A stretch of DNA of 64,000 nucleotides from Alteromonas marina (lineage in GTDB: Bacteria > Pseudomonadota > Gammaproteobacteria > Enterobacterales > Alteromonadaceae). Position 1 is the first letter of the stretch. Each line of letters starts with the position of its first letter. Positions 36,996 through 47,833 of this stretch are shown piece by piece. The translations under genes were made by a program, and so were the position numbers. The notes under the pieces are model-generated. The model was not told the DNA's origin. It worked only from the letters and a program-made list of their open reading frames with translations, and made no database searches. The stretch is taken from the NCBI RefSeq assembly GCF_000808575.1, contig NZ_JWLW01000056.1:1-64000 (forward strand). The letters run 5' to 3'.

Positions 36996-39011
36996 CTACT
37001 TCTTCCCTAAGATGCCTCTTAAATTAGCAATGCCTACCTGTGCTTTTTGCTGGCGCTCTTCTTTGGTAACTTTTGGCTTTTGGTTTTCCCACTGTACGTC
37101 ATCGGGTGGCAGTTCAAATAAAAAGCGGCTGGGCTCTGGATTAATTATTTCACCAAACTGACGGCGCTCCTTGGCAAGACTAAATACTAACTCACGTTGA
37201 GCTCGGGTAATACCTACATAGGCTAGTCGGCGCTCTTCTTCTACGTTGTCTTCATCAATGCTGCTTTGGTGGGGTAGTAAACCCTCTTCCATGCCCACTA
37301 AGAACACAATGGGAAACTCCAAACCTTTTGAAGCATGCAGAGTCATTAGCTGGACCTGGTCCCCTTCCCCATCATCCTCGCCGCGCTCCATCATGTCGCG
37401 CAATATCAAGCGATTCACCACTTCAGTTAAGGTCATGGGTTGGTCTAGGTCGTTGCCTTCCAGCATATCGTTAACCCAGCCAAATAAGGTACTTACGTTG
37501 GCCATAGCCATTTCAGCGGCTTTGGGGCTAGCGCTGGTTTCATATAGCCATTCTTCATAACCCATGGTGCGGATCATGGTGCGTACTGCATCAGCGGTGT
37601 TGCCACGCTCGGCATTGTCCGATAACTCCACTACCCAGCGGGCAAAAGTCGATACCGAATGAAAGGCTTTGTCGGGCAGCACACTATTTAAATTTGGGTG
37701 GGTCGCCGCTTCGAACATAGACACGCCTAAACTATTGGCAAAGTTACCCAACTTTTCTAGCGTAGCGCGGCCTATACCGCGCCCTGGCGTGTTAATGATG
37801 CGAAGCAAAGCGTTATCGTCGTCCTGATTCACCAATAGCCGTAAATAGGCCATGATGTCTTTCACTTCGGCACGACCAAAAAACGACATGCCACCGCTTA
37901 TTTTGTAAGGAATGCGGTTACTCATTAACAGCTTTTCAAAGATACGGCTTTGGTGATTTCCGCGATACAAAATGGCGTAGTCTTTAAACTGAGTGCGGTT
38001 CATAAACTTGTGCGCCAGCAGCTCTGCCACCACTCGCTCACCTTCATGTTCTTCGTTCTTTGCCTCTATCACTTTAAGCGGCTCGCCGTACTGCAGTTCA
38101 GAGAACAGGGTTTTATCGAACAAGTGAGGGTTGTTCTGAATTAGAATATTCGCGCAATGCAGAATACGCCCTGACGAGCGGTAGTTCTGCTGCAGCTTAA
38201 TCACGTTCAGTCGCGGGAAATCTTCTTGTAGCAAATGTAGATTTTGCGGCTTTGCACCACGCCATGAGTAGATAGACTGGTCGTCGTCGCCAACTACAGT
38301 AAAACGTGCGCGCTCGCCAACCAATAGCTTTACCAACTCGTACTGGCTGGTATTGGTATCTTGGTATTCATCCACCAACAGGTAGCGAATTTTGCTCTGC
38401 CATTTGGCTCTTATTGTTTCGCTACTTTTTAAAAGCAGTGTAGGCAGCAGAATAAGGTCGTCAAAATCTAGTGCGTTATAGGCTTTTAGGTTGTCTTGAT
38501 AGCGCTTGTAGGCTTCTGCAAACTCTCGCTCGCCCGTGCTGGTAGCTGATTTTAATAAAGCATCAGGCAAGATCAGGTCGTTTTTCCAATTCGATATGCA
38601 GCTTTGTAAAAGCTGAAGCTGGTCTTTATCTCCATCGAGAGTGTCGGATGTTAGGTCGTTTAGCAGGGCAAACGAGTCTTTATCGTCGAATAACGAGAAG
38701 CCCGGCTTTAAACCAAGATCTTTCACATGGGCTTTGATAATGGTTAAACCCATGGTGTGGAAGGTCGATACTTTTAGCCCACGCGCTTCTGGTTTACCCA
38801 AGGTTTGTGCTACACGCTCTTTCATTTCACGTGCTGCTTTGTTGGTAAAGGTTACCGCTGCAATATAGCGTGCTGGCATATCGCAGTTTCTAACTAAATG
38901 AGCAATTTTGTTGGTAATTACGCGCGTTTTACCACTACCCGCCCCCGCCAGCACCAAACATGGGCCAGACACATAGGTTACTGCAGATTCTTGAGCTTCA
39001 TTTAGTTTCAT
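36996..39011 (-). CDS. rep: ATP-dependent DNA helicase Rep
   Basis: A 671-residue SF1A helicase with motif [15 protein letters not shown] near residue 22, motif [10 protein letters not shown] near 214, [13 protein letters not shown] near 242, QNYRSS near 277, [11 protein letters not shown] near 550 and [11 protein letters not shown] near 600. The length and the N-terminus [22 protein letters not shown] match Rep rather than UvrD. It removes proteins ahead of replication forks. It stands alone and converges with the GGDEF gene. Confidence 0.93.
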   Translation of the reverse strand: MKLNEAQESAVTYVSGPCLVLAGAGSGKTRVITNKIAHLVRNCDMPARYIAAVTFTNKAAREMKERVAQTLGKPEARGLKVSTFHTMGLTIIKAHVKDLGLKPGFSLFDDKDSFALLNDLTSDTLDGDKDQLQLLQSCISNWKNDLILPDALLKSATSTGEREFAEAYKRYQDNLKAYNALDFDDLILLPTLLLKSSETIRAKWQSKIRYLLVDEYQDTNTSQYELVKLLVGERARFTVVGDDDQSIYSWRGAKPQNLHLLQEDFPRLNVIKLQQNYRSSGRILHCANILIQNNPHLFDKTLFSELQYGEPLKVIEAKNEEHEGERVVAELLAHKFMNRTQFKDYAILYRGNHQSRIFEKLLMSNRIPYKISGGMSFFGRAEVKDIMAYLRLLVNQDDDNALLRIINTPGRGIGRATLEKLGNFANSLGVSMFEAATHPNLNSVLPDKAFHSVSTFARWVVELSDNAERGNTADAVRTMIRTMGYEEWLYETSASPKAAEMAMANVSTLFGWVNDMLEGNDLDQPMTLTEVVNRLILRDMMERGEDDGEGDQVQLMTLHASKGLEFPIVFLVGMEEGLLPHQSSIDEDNVEEERRLAYVGITRAQRELVFSLAKERRQFGEIINPEPSRFLFELPPDDVQWENQKPKVTKEERQQKAQVGIANLRGILGKK

Positions 39012-39122
39012 TTAATTCCTAAAACAACGTACATTTGGGCGTAACACGGTTTTCATTGCATGTCGCGACGATACCGATAGAATAGCTTTCATATTTTGAG
39101 CTGCGCATTATAAGGGAATTCC

Positions 39123-39374
39123 ATGTTGGATCCGAAGAAACTCGAAGATTTAGCGAAACAAATTGCTGATGCCGTACCACCAGGCGTTAAAAATATGGCT
39201 GAAGAAGCAGAAGGCCGAGTGAAAACAGTATTGCAGTCGCAGCTGTCGAAACTTGACTTAGTGACTCGCGAAGAGTTCGATATTCAAAGCCAGGTGCTTA
39301 TTCGCACTCGCGAAAAGCTAGACGCTATGGAAAGTCGCATTGCCGAGCTAGAAGCGAAACTAGCAGAAAAGTAA
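39123..39374 (+). CDS. ubiK: UbiK (YqiC/BMFP family), ubiquinone biosynthesis accessory factor
   Basis: An 83-residue protein with an N-terminal amphipathic helix (DPKKLEDLAKQIADAVPPG) and a C-terminal coiled coil (EKLDAMESRIAELEAKL). The family forms trimers, binds membranes and helps the Ubi complex. The ubiC-ubiA pair next door fits that role. A terminator follows. Confidence 0.88.
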   Translation: MLDPKKLEDLAKQIADAVPPGVKNMAEEAEGRVKTVLQSQLSKLDLVTREEFDIQSQVLIRTREKLDAMESRIAELEAKLAEK

Positions 39375-39398
39375 TTATTAACAGCTTGTAGAAAACTT

Positions 39399-39425
39399 AA
39401 AGGCGCCTTCATGGCGCTTTTTTTG
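39399..39425 (+). terminator. terminator after ubiK
   Basis: AAGGCGCC and GGCGCTT form a stem around TTCAT, followed by TTTTTTT. Confidence 0.75.
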
Positions 39426-39475
39426 TGGCCGAATACCATTCACAATGGTTTGTATTGGGCTAGTTACTTTTACTG

Positions 39476-40333
39476 TTACTCCAAACAAAATTGCAGTGCC
39501 GTACCAAGCGTAATGGCTAAACCAATGTAATGGTTTTCAATAAACGCGGTGAAGCAGCCTTCACGCTGGCGGCGTTTAATAATCTGATATTGGCGCACGC
39601 ATAGCAAAGCAGAAAAAAGCACGGCTATGTAGTAAGGCCACGTCGCGTTGATTGTTAAGCCTATGCACCACAAAATGGTTAGCGCCAAGGCCTGCAACAA
39701 CATCACAATTAATACGTCGTTTTTACCGAACAATATAGCAGTAGACTTAACGCCTATTTGCAAATCGTCGTCGCGGTCTACCATGGCGTACATGGTGTCG
39801 TACGCTACTGTCCATAGTAAGTTAGCAATAAATAACCACCAAGCGTACGTTGGTACAGTTTCTAGTACGGCCATAAAAGCCATGGGAATGGCCCACCCAA
39901 ACGCAGCACCTAATACCACCTGCGGCAAGTGGGTATAACGCTTCATGAAGGGGTAACTTGCAGCAAGCAAAAGCGCCACAACAGATAATGCGACAGTTTG
40001 CCAGTTAAGAAACAGCACTAATATAAACGCAATGGCGATAAGTGCACCAAATAGCTGCAGCGCTTGTTTAGGTTTCACTTCGCCCGTTGCAAGCGGACGC
40101 TGTGTTGTGCGCTTTACGCGTCCGTCCACTTTTCTGTCAGCATAGTCGTTGATAACGCAGCCCGCGGAACGCATTACGACTACGCCAGCCACAAAGATAA
40201 GTGTAATACCTAAAGGCGGTAAACCTTTAGCCGCCATTAGCAGGGCCCACAATGTAGGCCATAGCAGTAAATAAATACCGACAGGTTTATCTAGGCGCAT
40301 AAGTCGCGCGTATGCATTCCAATTGTGTTTCAT
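39476..40333 (-). CDS. ubiA: 4-hydroxybenzoate octaprenyltransferase
   Basis: 285 residues from the ATG at 40,333, which overlaps the ubiC stop (ATGA); an upstream in-frame start lies inside ubiC and is rejected. It has eight or nine membrane helices, the first aspartate-rich motif NDYADRKVD near residue 71 and the second DTMYAMVDRDDDL near 190. It joins the prenyl tail to 4-hydroxybenzoate in ubiquinone synthesis. Confidence 0.92.
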   Translation of the reverse strand: MKHNWNAYARLMRLDKPVGIYLLLWPTLWALLMAAKGLPPLGITLIFVAGVVVMRSAGCVINDYADRKVDGRVKRTTQRPLATGEVKPKQALQLFGALIAIAFILVLFLNWQTVALSVVALLLAASYPFMKRYTHLPQVVLGAAFGWAIPMAFMAVLETVPTYAWWLFIANLLWTVAYDTMYAMVDRDDDLQIGVKSTAILFGKNDVLIVMLLQALALTILWCIGLTINATWPYYIAVLFSALLCVRQYQIIKRRQREGCFTAFIENHYIGLAITLGTALQFCLE

Positions 40334-40944
40334 AATTGCTGTTCGCTTTCCTTTTCGCTTGTCGCTGACTGACCGTAAGCCGGAGAATGAGGAAGAAAAA
40401 CTTCTGCCACTATCATGCTGTAATTGTCTAACGTAAACAACGAACGTCTTCCCCACAAGACTTGGTTACTGTTAATACCAAAATGGGAAGCCGCGGCAGT
40501 GCACAATTGGAATTCTGAACGGATGAACCGCGTGTCGTTAAATAAGCGCTTTCCAAGTGGCTCACGACCTAAGTCAGAAAGTTCACTGTCTACAAATGCT
40601 TGGGGAATAATAGAGCGTGCAAACACCCAAGGTTGGTGGTCGCCACATAATAGAATTTCACGAGCTTGATAGCTAGTGTTGCCGTTATTGTGTAATAGCG
40701 ATAACTCATTGTCGTGAGGTATTTGCGTGCGCTGCCCAATAAGCTCAAGCGAAAAATGGTTACTTAAGGATTGCACCCGCTCGGTTAATGACCCTGTGTC
40801 TAACAGCCAGTTTTTTAGCTGCGCATTAGGAATTGTGATGCCAGAAGGTGCTTGCCAGTCAACCGCCAAACCCACTGGAAAAGTGGCATTAAAACTCACA
40901 CGAAAAGCCCGAATAATGAATCTGTTAGTATGATAACACGTCAT
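40330..40944 (-). CDS. ubiC: chorismate lyase
   Basis: A 204-residue protein that turns chorismate into 4-hydroxybenzoate and pyruvate, the substrate of the next enzyme. The family core runs from LKNWLLDTGSLTERV through REILLCGDHQPWVFARSIIP, with the product-site arginine in AREILLC and the C-terminal glutamate in MIVAEVFLP. The first 25-30 residues exceed the usual 165-residue length, so a GTG start about 14 codons in is possible. No strong ribosome binding site decides it. The stop overlaps ubiA. Confidence 0.87.
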   Translation of the reverse strand: MTCYHTNRFIIRAFRVSFNATFPVGLAVDWQAPSGITIPNAQLKNWLLDTGSLTERVQSLSNHFSLELIGQRTQIPHDNELSLLHNNGNTSYQAREILLCGDHQPWVFARSIIPQAFVDSELSDLGREPLGKRLFNDTRFIRSEFQLCTAAASHFGINSNQVLWGRRSLFTLDNYSMIVAEVFLPHSPAYGQSATSEKESEQQL

Positions 40945-41047
40945 GTAAGAATATTTTCACTTGGTTAAACTTTTGCAGTAGTGTGTTTGATCAGAGATTT
41001 GCTACACTACCAAGTGAATTTATTACTTTGGTGTTTCAGGCTTCACT

Positions 41048-41461
41048 ATGTTTAAGTCACTAGTTTTACGTGTATTTGCGGTTAGTTTGTTTGTTTTTGG
41101 TTGCAGCTCAGCATTGGCACAAGATAAAGCCAACTACGCTTATTTGGGCCTAGAGCCAGAGATTGTTACCAACTATATTAGCGATAGCGCACAGAAGCTG
41201 GGTTATGTTCGTGTATCGCTTGAATTAATGATTCACGATGTGAACCAGCTGGAAATTGCAGAGCACCATATGCCGCTGCTACGCTCTACCGCCATTGAAA
41301 TTTTCGGGCAGCAGCCTGCAGAGAAAGTAAAGTCGCTCACCGGCCGTGAAGATATTCGTCGCGCTATTTTAAAAGCGCTTCAAGAGCACATGCAGCAAGA
41401 AACCGGTGGTGAAGTGATTAAGAACGTTATCTTTACTAAGTACTTATATCAGGGCGCTTAA
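41048..41461 (+). CDS. FliL-like protein
   Basis: A 137-residue exported protein with a signal peptide or anchor (residues 1-24, ending SALAQ). The body matches the FliL periplasmic domain: YLGLEPEIVTNY, GYVRVSLELMIHD, an arginine-rich LRSTAIEIFGQQ and a final VIFTKYLYQ. It stands apart from any flagellar genes, so it may have a broader role in the motility or surface machinery. The usual FliL membrane helix is replaced by what looks like a cleavable signal. Confidence 0.75.
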   Translation: MFKSLVLRVFAVSLFVFGCSSALAQDKANYAYLGLEPEIVTNYISDSAQKLGYVRVSLELMIHDVNQLEIAEHHMPLLRSTAIEIFGQQPAEKVKSLTGREDIRRAILKALQEHMQQETGGEVIKNVIFTKYLYQGA

Positions 41462-41491
41462 GCAGAAAAAACGCTGCCCAGGCCAATGAAC

Positions 41492-41520
41492 AAGCGAGCT
41501 TTTAATCAGCTCGCTTTTTG
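41492..41520 (+). terminator. terminator after the FliL-like gene
   Basis: AAGCGAGC and GCTCGCTT form an 8-base stem with a 9-base loop, followed by a T run. Confidence 0.8.
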
Positions 41521-41664
41521 TTTCTATAGCAGTTTTACCATTTACGTCTTAGCGTGTAATACGCCAATTCTCTAGGTTAGGGCAGCTTGCAGCCCCATAT
41601 TTATACGCTTTAATTCATGAACGCTTTAGCACCTTTGCAATCAAAGCCCTGCACTTATTAATTG

Positions 41665-42528
41665 CTAACGCTTACCAGAACCTAAGCTTAGCGTGGCAGC
41701 GAGTAGGCAGCCAGAGATAAGGCCGGCCGTATGCGCTGCATTTGCCATACTCACCCACAGAATGTCGGCATAGCCAAGTACAAGCCATACCAGCATGAAG
41801 CCAACGATAGAGTTTGGCAGCGATAAGCCCCAGCTTGGCCGCAGCCAGCCAAGCCACCAAACAAAGCCCATCACGGCATACACCACACCAGATAGACCGC
41901 CAAACAAGAGTAAATTACCTTGTACTGGGTCGCTAAATAGCGCTTGTGCAGCATTTGAAACCGTAGCTGATATGACAAAAACAATCAGCAGCATGCTTAT
42001 GCCCAACGTACGCTCAATCTTGGCTCCCAACATGGCCCACCAGAGTAAGTTAAATACGATGTGAAGTACTGAAAAATGAATAAACGCAGGGCCAAGTAGC
42101 CGCCACCACTCGTGATTTTGTAACAAAACAGAAAACGGCTGCATAAGTAAGTGCTGTGCTATGGGGGCAAATAACCCAAATAAAGATAATAGGTACACCG
42201 CCACGCACAGCATAAACACCACAGAGGTAAACGGCGCTTTAACGGCATCGGACATTATTTTACTTGGCGAAAAGCCATTGCCTGATGGGGCCAGCTGTAC
42301 GTTTTTACCACTCTCCCAAGCCGCTTGCTGATATTTAGGGTTTGTTGGATTTGCTAAAAAATCTTCTGCGATAACCTTTGCGCGATCGATATGCTCACTG
42401 TTATCCAGTACAACCACGAATTCTTTGTCGTGCTGTACGACCTTAGCGTTGATATCCTGACTGGTTAAATAGTTGGCGAGAAGGTGCGCTGGACTTTGCT
42501 GGTTAAACGCAATTAAAGGATGACCCAT
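41665..42528 (-). CDS. glpG: rhomboid intramembrane serine protease
   Basis: A 287-residue membrane protease. An N-terminal cytoplasmic domain (residues 1-90) precedes six helices; the catalytic serine lies in FGGLSGVVYAVMG near residue 195 and the histidine in ANAAHTAGLISG near 268. The usual WR dyad in loop 1 is seen as HEWWRLLGPAFIHFS. It cleaves membrane-protein substrates. In enteric bacteria it is next to glpE; here the two are neighbours but separate units, glpE having joined kbl-tdh. Confidence 0.9.
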   Translation of the reverse strand: MGHPLIAFNQQSPAHLLANYLTSQDINAKVVQHDKEFVVVLDNSEHIDRAKVIAEDFLANPTNPKYQQAAWESGKNVQLAPSGNGFSPSKIMSDAVKAPFTSVVFMLCVAVYLLSLFGLFAPIAQHLLMQPFSVLLQNHEWWRLLGPAFIHFSVLHIVFNLLWWAMLGAKIERTLGISMLLIVFVISATVSNAAQALFSDPVQGNLLLFGGLSGVVYAVMGFVWWLGWLRPSWGLSLPNSIVGFMLVWLVLGYADILWVSMANAAHTAGLISGCLLAATLSLGSGKR

Positions 42529-42650
42529 AAGCTAGTTATTACCCCGAAAGCAGTAGAGTGTGAATGCATGATACGCGTACAAGGGCATGATACCGTAGCG
42601 CGTTATATTCACTCTTTATACTGAATTAGTTAAGAGCCTGCAAAACATAA

Positions 42651-42679
42651 AACAAAGGTGCACATTGTGCACCTTTGTT
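42651..42679 (-). terminator. terminator after kbl-tdh-glpE
   Basis: AACAAAGGTGCAC and GTGCACCTTTGTT form a perfect 13-base stem with a 3-base loop directly after the glpE stop. Confidence 0.75.
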
Positions 42680-42685
42680 AAATCG

Positions 42686-42997
42686 CTATTCGGTTACTAC
42701 CGGGTTCGCCTGTCGCCACGCTTCAAAGCCCCCGTCCATACTATAAACGGTTTCAAAGCCTTGCTGAGCAATCACTTGGGCAGCCTGCTGGCTGCTCACG
42801 CCGTGATAACACACCACAACCACTGGGATATCTTTGGGTGTTTGGTCAATAAACGTACCAAAGTTGTCGTTGTTTAGCGGTGCCGCATTGGGCATATGGC
42901 CATTAGCAAACGATTGAGGATCGCGAATATCCACAATGGTGACGTTGCCTTCAAAGTTAGCCACGTCGTTTACGCTAATGTGTGAGAATGTTGTCAT
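42686..42997 (-). CDS. glpE: thiosulfate sulfurtransferase, single-domain rhodanese
   Basis: 103 residues from the ATG at 42,997, whose A is also the last base of the tdh stop (TAATG), so it is translated by coupling with tdh. The rhodanese domain has VDIRDPQSFANGHMPNA and the active-site loop VCYHGVSSQ near residue 67, with cysteine as sulfur carrier. It differs little from the enteric GlpE. Its place in the threonine operon is unusual. Confidence 0.9.
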   Translation of the reverse strand: MTTFSHISVNDVANFEGNVTIVDIRDPQSFANGHMPNAAPLNNDNFGTFIDQTPKDIPVVVVCYHGVSSQQAAQVIAQQGFETVYSMDGGFEAWRQANPVVTE

Positions 42998-44022
42998 TAC
43001 TGCCAATCCAAAATAACTTTACCTGAATGTCCTGACCCCATGGTATCAAACCCTTTCTGAAAGTCATCAACGGAAAAGGTATGGGTGATGATAGGTGAAA
43101 GGTCAAGGCCGCTTTGTAGTAAGCTTGCCATTTTGTACCAGGTCTCGAACATTTCTCGCCCATAGATACCTTTTATCACCAAACCCTTGAAGATAACCTG
43201 GTTCCAGTCGATAGCCACGTCTTGCGGAGGAATACCCAGCATGGCAATTTTGCCGCCGTGATTCATTTTGTTCAGCATGTCCCTAAAGGCTACGGGCACA
43301 CCAGACATTTCAAGGCCCACATCGAAGCCCTCTGTCATACCTAACTCGTTCATGACATCTTTCAAATCTTCTTTGCTTACGTCAACAGCGCGGGTAGCAC
43401 CCATTTTTTTAGCCAGTTCAAGACGATAGGGGTTGATGTCGGTAACAACAACATGTCGCGCACCTACGTGCTTAGCAACTGCTGCAGCCATAATCCCGAT
43501 AGGTCCAGCACCTGTAATAAGCACATCTTCACCGACTAGGTCAAAACTTAGCGCTGTGTGAACGGCATTACCAAACGGGTCGAAGATAGACGCGAGGTCG
43601 TCGCTGATATTGTCCGGAATTTTAAATGCGTTGAATGCGGGAATTACCAAATACTCTGCGAAAGCACCAGGACGGTTTACGCCCACACCCTCTGTGTTAC
43701 GGCATAAATGAACACGCCCAGCACGACAGTTACGGCAGTGACCACAGGTAATGTGGCCTTCTCCAGATACGCGATCGCCAACGTTGAAGCCTTTCACTTC
43801 TTGGCCCATACCCACTACTTCGCCCACGTATTCGTGACCGACTACCATAGGCACTGGGATCGTGTTTTGCGACCACTCGTCCCAGTTGTATATGTGCATG
43901 TCTGTACCGCAAATAGCGGTTTTGCGAATTTTAATCAGTAGGTCGTTATGCCCTACTTCAGGCTTTGGCGTGTCTTGAAGCCAAATACCTTTTTCCGCTT
44001 TTGCTTTTACAAGCGACTTCAT
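42997..44022 (-). CDS. tdh: L-threonine 3-dehydrogenase
   Basis: A 341-residue zinc alcohol-dehydrogenase-type enzyme. The catalytic zinc site is [10 protein letters not shown] near residue 38 and GHEYVGEV near 63; the structural zinc site [15 protein letters not shown] lies near 93-107; the NAD site is [10 protein letters not shown] near 170. It oxidises threonine to 2-amino-3-ketobutyrate for Kbl. The start overlaps the kbl stop by four bases. Confidence 0.95.
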   Translation of the reverse strand: MKSLVKAKAEKGIWLQDTPKPEVGHNDLLIKIRKTAICGTDMHIYNWDEWSQNTIPVPMVVGHEYVGEVVGMGQEVKGFNVGDRVSGEGHITCGHCRNCRAGRVHLCRNTEGVGVNRPGAFAEYLVIPAFNAFKIPDNISDDLASIFDPFGNAVHTALSFDLVGEDVLITGAGPIGIMAAAVAKHVGARHVVVTDINPYRLELAKKMGATRAVDVSKEDLKDVMNELGMTEGFDVGLEMSGVPVAFRDMLNKMNHGGKIAMLGIPPQDVAIDWNQVIFKGLVIKGIYGREMFETWYKMASLLQSGLDLSPIITHTFSVDDFQKGFDTMGSGHSGKVILDWQ

Positions 44023-45215
44023 GAGATCACTCCCATTTCACGGCCCACTTCAATGAAAGCATCGATGGCTTTATCAACGTGTTCAAGGCTATGACCTGCC
44101 GACATTTGCGTACGAATTCGGGCTTGCCCTTTTGGTACTACAGGGTAAGAGAAGCCGATAACATATATGCCTTTTTCTAGCAGCTTGTCGGCCATTTCGC
44201 TGGCTAGGCGGGCATCGCCAAGCATTACAGGGATAATAGCGTGATCTTTTCCGGCAAGGGTAAAGCCAGCGTCTTCCATGCGCTTGCGGAAGTGATTGGC
44301 ATTTCGCCACAAGTTAGCGCGTAACTCATCGCCTTCTTTCATCATTTCAAACACTTTAAGTGACGCTGAAACAATAGTTGGCGCAACAGAGTTAGAGAAT
44401 AAGTAAGGTCGTGAGCGCTGACGTAGCCATTCTACAACCTCTTTTTTGCCCGATGTGTAGCCGCCTGAGGCGCCGCCAAGGGCTTTCCCTAGGGTGCCAG
44501 TGATAATATCGACACGGCCCATCACACCACAGTATTCGTGGCTGCCTTTACCGTTTTCACCCAAGAAGCCTGTTGCATGGCAGTCGTCAACCATAACCAT
44601 GGCATCGTATTGGTCGGCAAGGTCACATATTGAGGCGAGGTCGGCAATGACACCGTCCATTGAGAATACACCGTCAGTAGCGATAATTTTAAAGCGCGCA
44701 CCGTCGGCATCGGCTTGCTTTAGCTGCTCTTCTAGCGCGGCCATGTCGTTATTGGCGTAACGATAGCGCTTAGCTTTACAAAGGCGAACGCCGTCAATGA
44801 TACTGGCGTGGTTTAGCGCGTCAGAGATAATGGCATCTTCTGGTCCGAGCAGCGTTTCAAATAAACCGCCATTAGCGTCGAAGCAAGACGGATAAAGAAT
44901 GGTATCTTCTGTACCTAAGAAGTCGCTGATAGAAGCTTCTAGCTGCTTGTGAATGTCTTGTGTACCGCAAATGAATCGCACAGATGCTACACCAAAACCA
45001 TGACTGTCCAAGCCTTCTTTCGCTGCTTCAATTAAGCTTTCGTTGTTTGCAAGACCAAGGTAGTTGTTGGCACAAAAGTTTATGACATGCTCACCACCAG
45101 CAACACCAATATCTGCTTGTTGTTGCGACGTGATAACACGCTCTTTTTTGTACAAACCATCTTCTTTTGTGGCTTCAATTTGCGATTGCAAATGAGAAAT
45201 AAATGCCGCAGACAT
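44019..45215 (-). CDS. kbl: 2-amino-3-ketobutyrate CoA ligase
   Basis: 398 residues from the ATG at 45,215, chosen for its GGAGA ribosome binding site and match to the family start; the open frame continues 22 codons upstream. The pyridoxal phosphate lysine lies in [14 protein letters not shown] near residue 244, with [10 protein letters not shown] near 210 and [10 protein letters not shown] near 46. It splits 2-amino-3-ketobutyrate into glycine and acetyl-CoA. First gene of the kbl-tdh-glpE operon. Confidence 0.95.
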   Translation of the reverse strand: MSAAFISHLQSQIEATKEDGLYKKERVITSQQQADIGVAGGEHVINFCANNYLGLANNESLIEAAKEGLDSHGFGVASVRFICGTQDIHKQLEASISDFLGTEDTILYPSCFDANGGLFETLLGPEDAIISDALNHASIIDGVRLCKAKRYRYANNDMAALEEQLKQADADGARFKIIATDGVFSMDGVIADLASICDLADQYDAMVMVDDCHATGFLGENGKGSHEYCGVMGRVDIITGTLGKALGGASGGYTSGKKEVVEWLRQRSRPYLFSNSVAPTIVSASLKVFEMMKEGDELRANLWRNANHFRKRMEDAGFTLAGKDHAIIPVMLGDARLASEMADKLLEKGIYVIGFSYPVVPKGQARIRTQMSAGHSLEHVDKAIDAFIEVGREMGVIS

Positions 45216-45379
45216 GCCATTCTCCGAGTGTAGGTGTATAAAAACCGCTAGTGTAATGAAAGCGCGTGAAAGGGTACACACCCTTGCGCTGTATTTAATG
45301 GGTTTGTCGACTAAGTTTGTAAATTATTCAACACACTCACTGGAAAAACCTTCCAAATGACGCGCAATATCTTTATGCG

Positions 45380-47824
45380 CTACGCAAAGTCTTTCCAGAA
45401 GCCGTTTTCAACTTTGTCTCTTAATGTGTCCCAGAGGTTTACCTCAGGTATAGGTCGGCTAATAAGATAGCCCTGGCCCTGATGGCAGTCGAAATGACAA
45501 AGCAATTCATACTGCTCATTGGTTTCAATGCCTTCAGCTACCACCTGCATACCCATATTACGCACCATAGATATGGTGGAATGCACAATATTTCTGTCGT
45601 CTGCGCTGCTGGCAATATTGGCAACAAAAGAACGATCGACCTTTATGTAATCGGCTGGCAAAGATTTTAAATAGCTCAATGATGAATAGCCGGTTCCAAA
45701 GTCATCAATGGCTAACATACAACCCATATCACGTATGGTTTGCATTATTTCCGTTGCCCGTTTGATGTCTGAGACCAAAACGGTTTCCGTTAGCTCTAGG
45801 CAAACTTGGTCAGGCGCAATATCATTTTTGATGATTTGGTGTTGTAAAAACTCAGGTAAGCTGGGGTCGAGGAACTGTCCCGCCGATAAGTTAATTGCCA
45901 CTTTAATATCTGGATAGCCACTATTTTTAAGCTCACGTACCAAATGGGTGGAGCGCGTGATAACCCAGTAATCTAGCTCGAGCATAAACGACGTATTTTC
46001 AAGCAGTGGAATAAAATCACCTGGTGAAATATGCCCTTTTTTAGGGTGATACCAGCGCAATAGTGCTTCAAAGCCCATAAGCTTGCCGCTGTGCATGTCA
46101 ATTTGCGGTTGCAAGGCGAGGCTGAACTGGTTACCTCTAAGGGCTTCACGAGCTTCAGATTCTAACTCAACCTTTTGCATTACCTTGAGGTTCATGGTGG
46201 CATCATACACCCTGAACGCAGCGCCTTTCTTTGCCTTAGCTTCGTACATTGCAATATCGGCGTGACGTAACAGTTCCACCGGCGTGGCACGAGAATGATT
46301 GGTTATGGCAATACCAATACTGATTGAGACATAAAAGGTAACGCCATCAACAATGATAGGCTCTTGGAATTCGCCTATAATTTTTTGCGCAACAGTATCA
46401 ACATGCTTTTTGCTTTCTATGTTAGACAGCAAAACAACAAATTCATCGCCACCAAAACGAGACGCAATATCAGATTCCCGAATAGGTTTTGAAATTCGCA
46501 TCGCTGCGGCTTTGAGGAGCTTGTCGCCCACGTCGTGACCATGACTATCGTTAACCTTCTTAAAGTCATCTAAGTCCATGAACATCAGGGCAACCAGTCT
46601 TTCGTCTCGCAGAGAATTGGCCAATTGTTTCTCTATTTGAAACGTCAGCATATTGCGATTAGGGAGTCCAGTGAGCACGTCGAACATTGCCATTTTTTCA
46701 AGCTTAGCGGTATTGATTGCCATTTGACCATCAAAGCTTTCTAGCTGGCGCGCTAAATCGTTCGCCGCTTCCTCAACCACATCCAGTTCGTCAGTTAGCT
46801 TAAACACAGGCAGTTTTCGGCGCTTGGCCGCAACGGTATAAAACTCACTGAACTTATGCTCCGCCAGCATAGGCAGGCGCTCGCTTATGTCTAAAAGCCT
46901 TGTGCGGTATTGATTTAAGAAAAGATAAAGTAGCGCTGAGAAAAGCAAAAACAAACCTATGGCGCTGGAGATAACAACGTATCGGTATTGCTCGTTTTGT
47001 CGCATCATAGCCGACACGTCCTGCACTATGAGCAAATAGGGATGGTCGCCAGCAGCATGATCAAAAGGCAGTAGACTTACTAAAAGCTGTTGGCTGTCTA
47101 ACCTTACATTCACTCCTTTAATAACCAAGTCATCAACGCGCCAGTTAGCCGGCAAGGCATCAATAAGTGAATTTAAGTACTGGCGATTGGCTGCGGTTAC
47201 TTGGCTCGCCACCTTTAATGTAAACTTACCTGCTGAAGACTCAACCAACCGAACAATCGCCACCTTATGCATATCGGTTGCCCGACTGAACAAGTACAAT
47301 AGCTCCCGCATAGAAGTAGAGACAATAATAACCGGCACTTTATCACTCGGGGCCATTATGGGTATTGAGATATAGTGAGTGCATACACTTTCGCACACCA
47401 GTAATGAGCGACTTTCAAATGTTGCACGGGTAGTATCTACAAGCCGATCAATAGTGCTGTTAACAGGATACGTTGGCTGCCCAACAACGCCTTTATGATC
47501 GAATAAATAGAGTGTTTCCACTTGAAAATTTAGCGTTAGATACTCACTTAGCTCATCTAAAGTGCTGTGGAGTTCTTCGAGGTTGTTCGAGTACGCGCCA
47601 TTCCTTCGGCTTATGATATCAATAAGGGTGATCATGCGGCTATGGAGAATATCTTCAAACAACTGCACGCGATGTTGATTGCTGATTTGGCTTTCACGCT
47701 GCTGCAGCACAACCTGCGCCTCAGACTCTTGAATTAGCACGGTAGAGATTACAATGGTCACGGTTAAAACCATTGCCAGTAATATAGCGATGGTTTTAGT
47801 GGTAAAAGATACCTGAACCTTCAT
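45380..47824 (-). CDS. membrane GGDEF-EAL cyclic di-GMP enzyme with a periplasmic sensor
   Basis: An 814-residue protein with a membrane helix at 9-28, a periplasmic domain of about 240 residues, a second helix near 278-298, then a GGDEF domain (ASRFGGDEF near 470, with an RESD inhibitory site before it) and a full EAL domain (GFEALLRW, AINLSAGQF, LELTET, AIDDFGTGYSS, VVAEGIET). All catalytic residues of both domains are present, so it could make or break cyclic di-GMP. It starts 9 bases after the barrel protein gene ends and is the last of a three-gene operon, so its sensor may read what those partners bring. Confidence 0.88.
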   Translation of the reverse strand: MKVQVSFTTKTIAILLAMVLTVTIVISTVLIQESEAQVVLQQRESQISNQHRVQLFEDILHSRMITLIDIISRRNGAYSNNLEELHSTLDELSEYLTLNFQVETLYLFDHKGVVGQPTYPVNSTIDRLVDTTRATFESRSLLVCESVCTHYISIPIMAPSDKVPVIIVSTSMRELLYLFSRATDMHKVAIVRLVESSAGKFTLKVASQVTAANRQYLNSLIDALPANWRVDDLVIKGVNVRLDSQQLLVSLLPFDHAAGDHPYLLIVQDVSAMMRQNEQYRYVVISSAIGLFLLFSALLYLFLNQYRTRLLDISERLPMLAEHKFSEFYTVAAKRRKLPVFKLTDELDVVEEAANDLARQLESFDGQMAINTAKLEKMAMFDVLTGLPNRNMLTFQIEKQLANSLRDERLVALMFMDLDDFKKVNDSHGHDVGDKLLKAAAMRISKPIRESDIASRFGGDEFVVLLSNIESKKHVDTVAQKIIGEFQEPIIVDGVTFYVSISIGIAITNHSRATPVELLRHADIAMYEAKAKKGAAFRVYDATMNLKVMQKVELESEAREALRGNQFSLALQPQIDMHSGKLMGFEALLRWYHPKKGHISPGDFIPLLENTSFMLELDYWVITRSTHLVRELKNSGYPDIKVAINLSAGQFLDPSLPEFLQHQIIKNDIAPDQVCLELTETVLVSDIKRATEIMQTIRDMGCMLAIDDFGTGYSSLSYLKSLPADYIKVDRSFVANIASSADDRNIVHSTISMVRNMGMQVVAEGIETNEQYELLCHFDCHQGQGYLISRPIPEVNLWDTLRDKVENGFWKDFA

Positions 47825-47833
47825 TTATTACCC

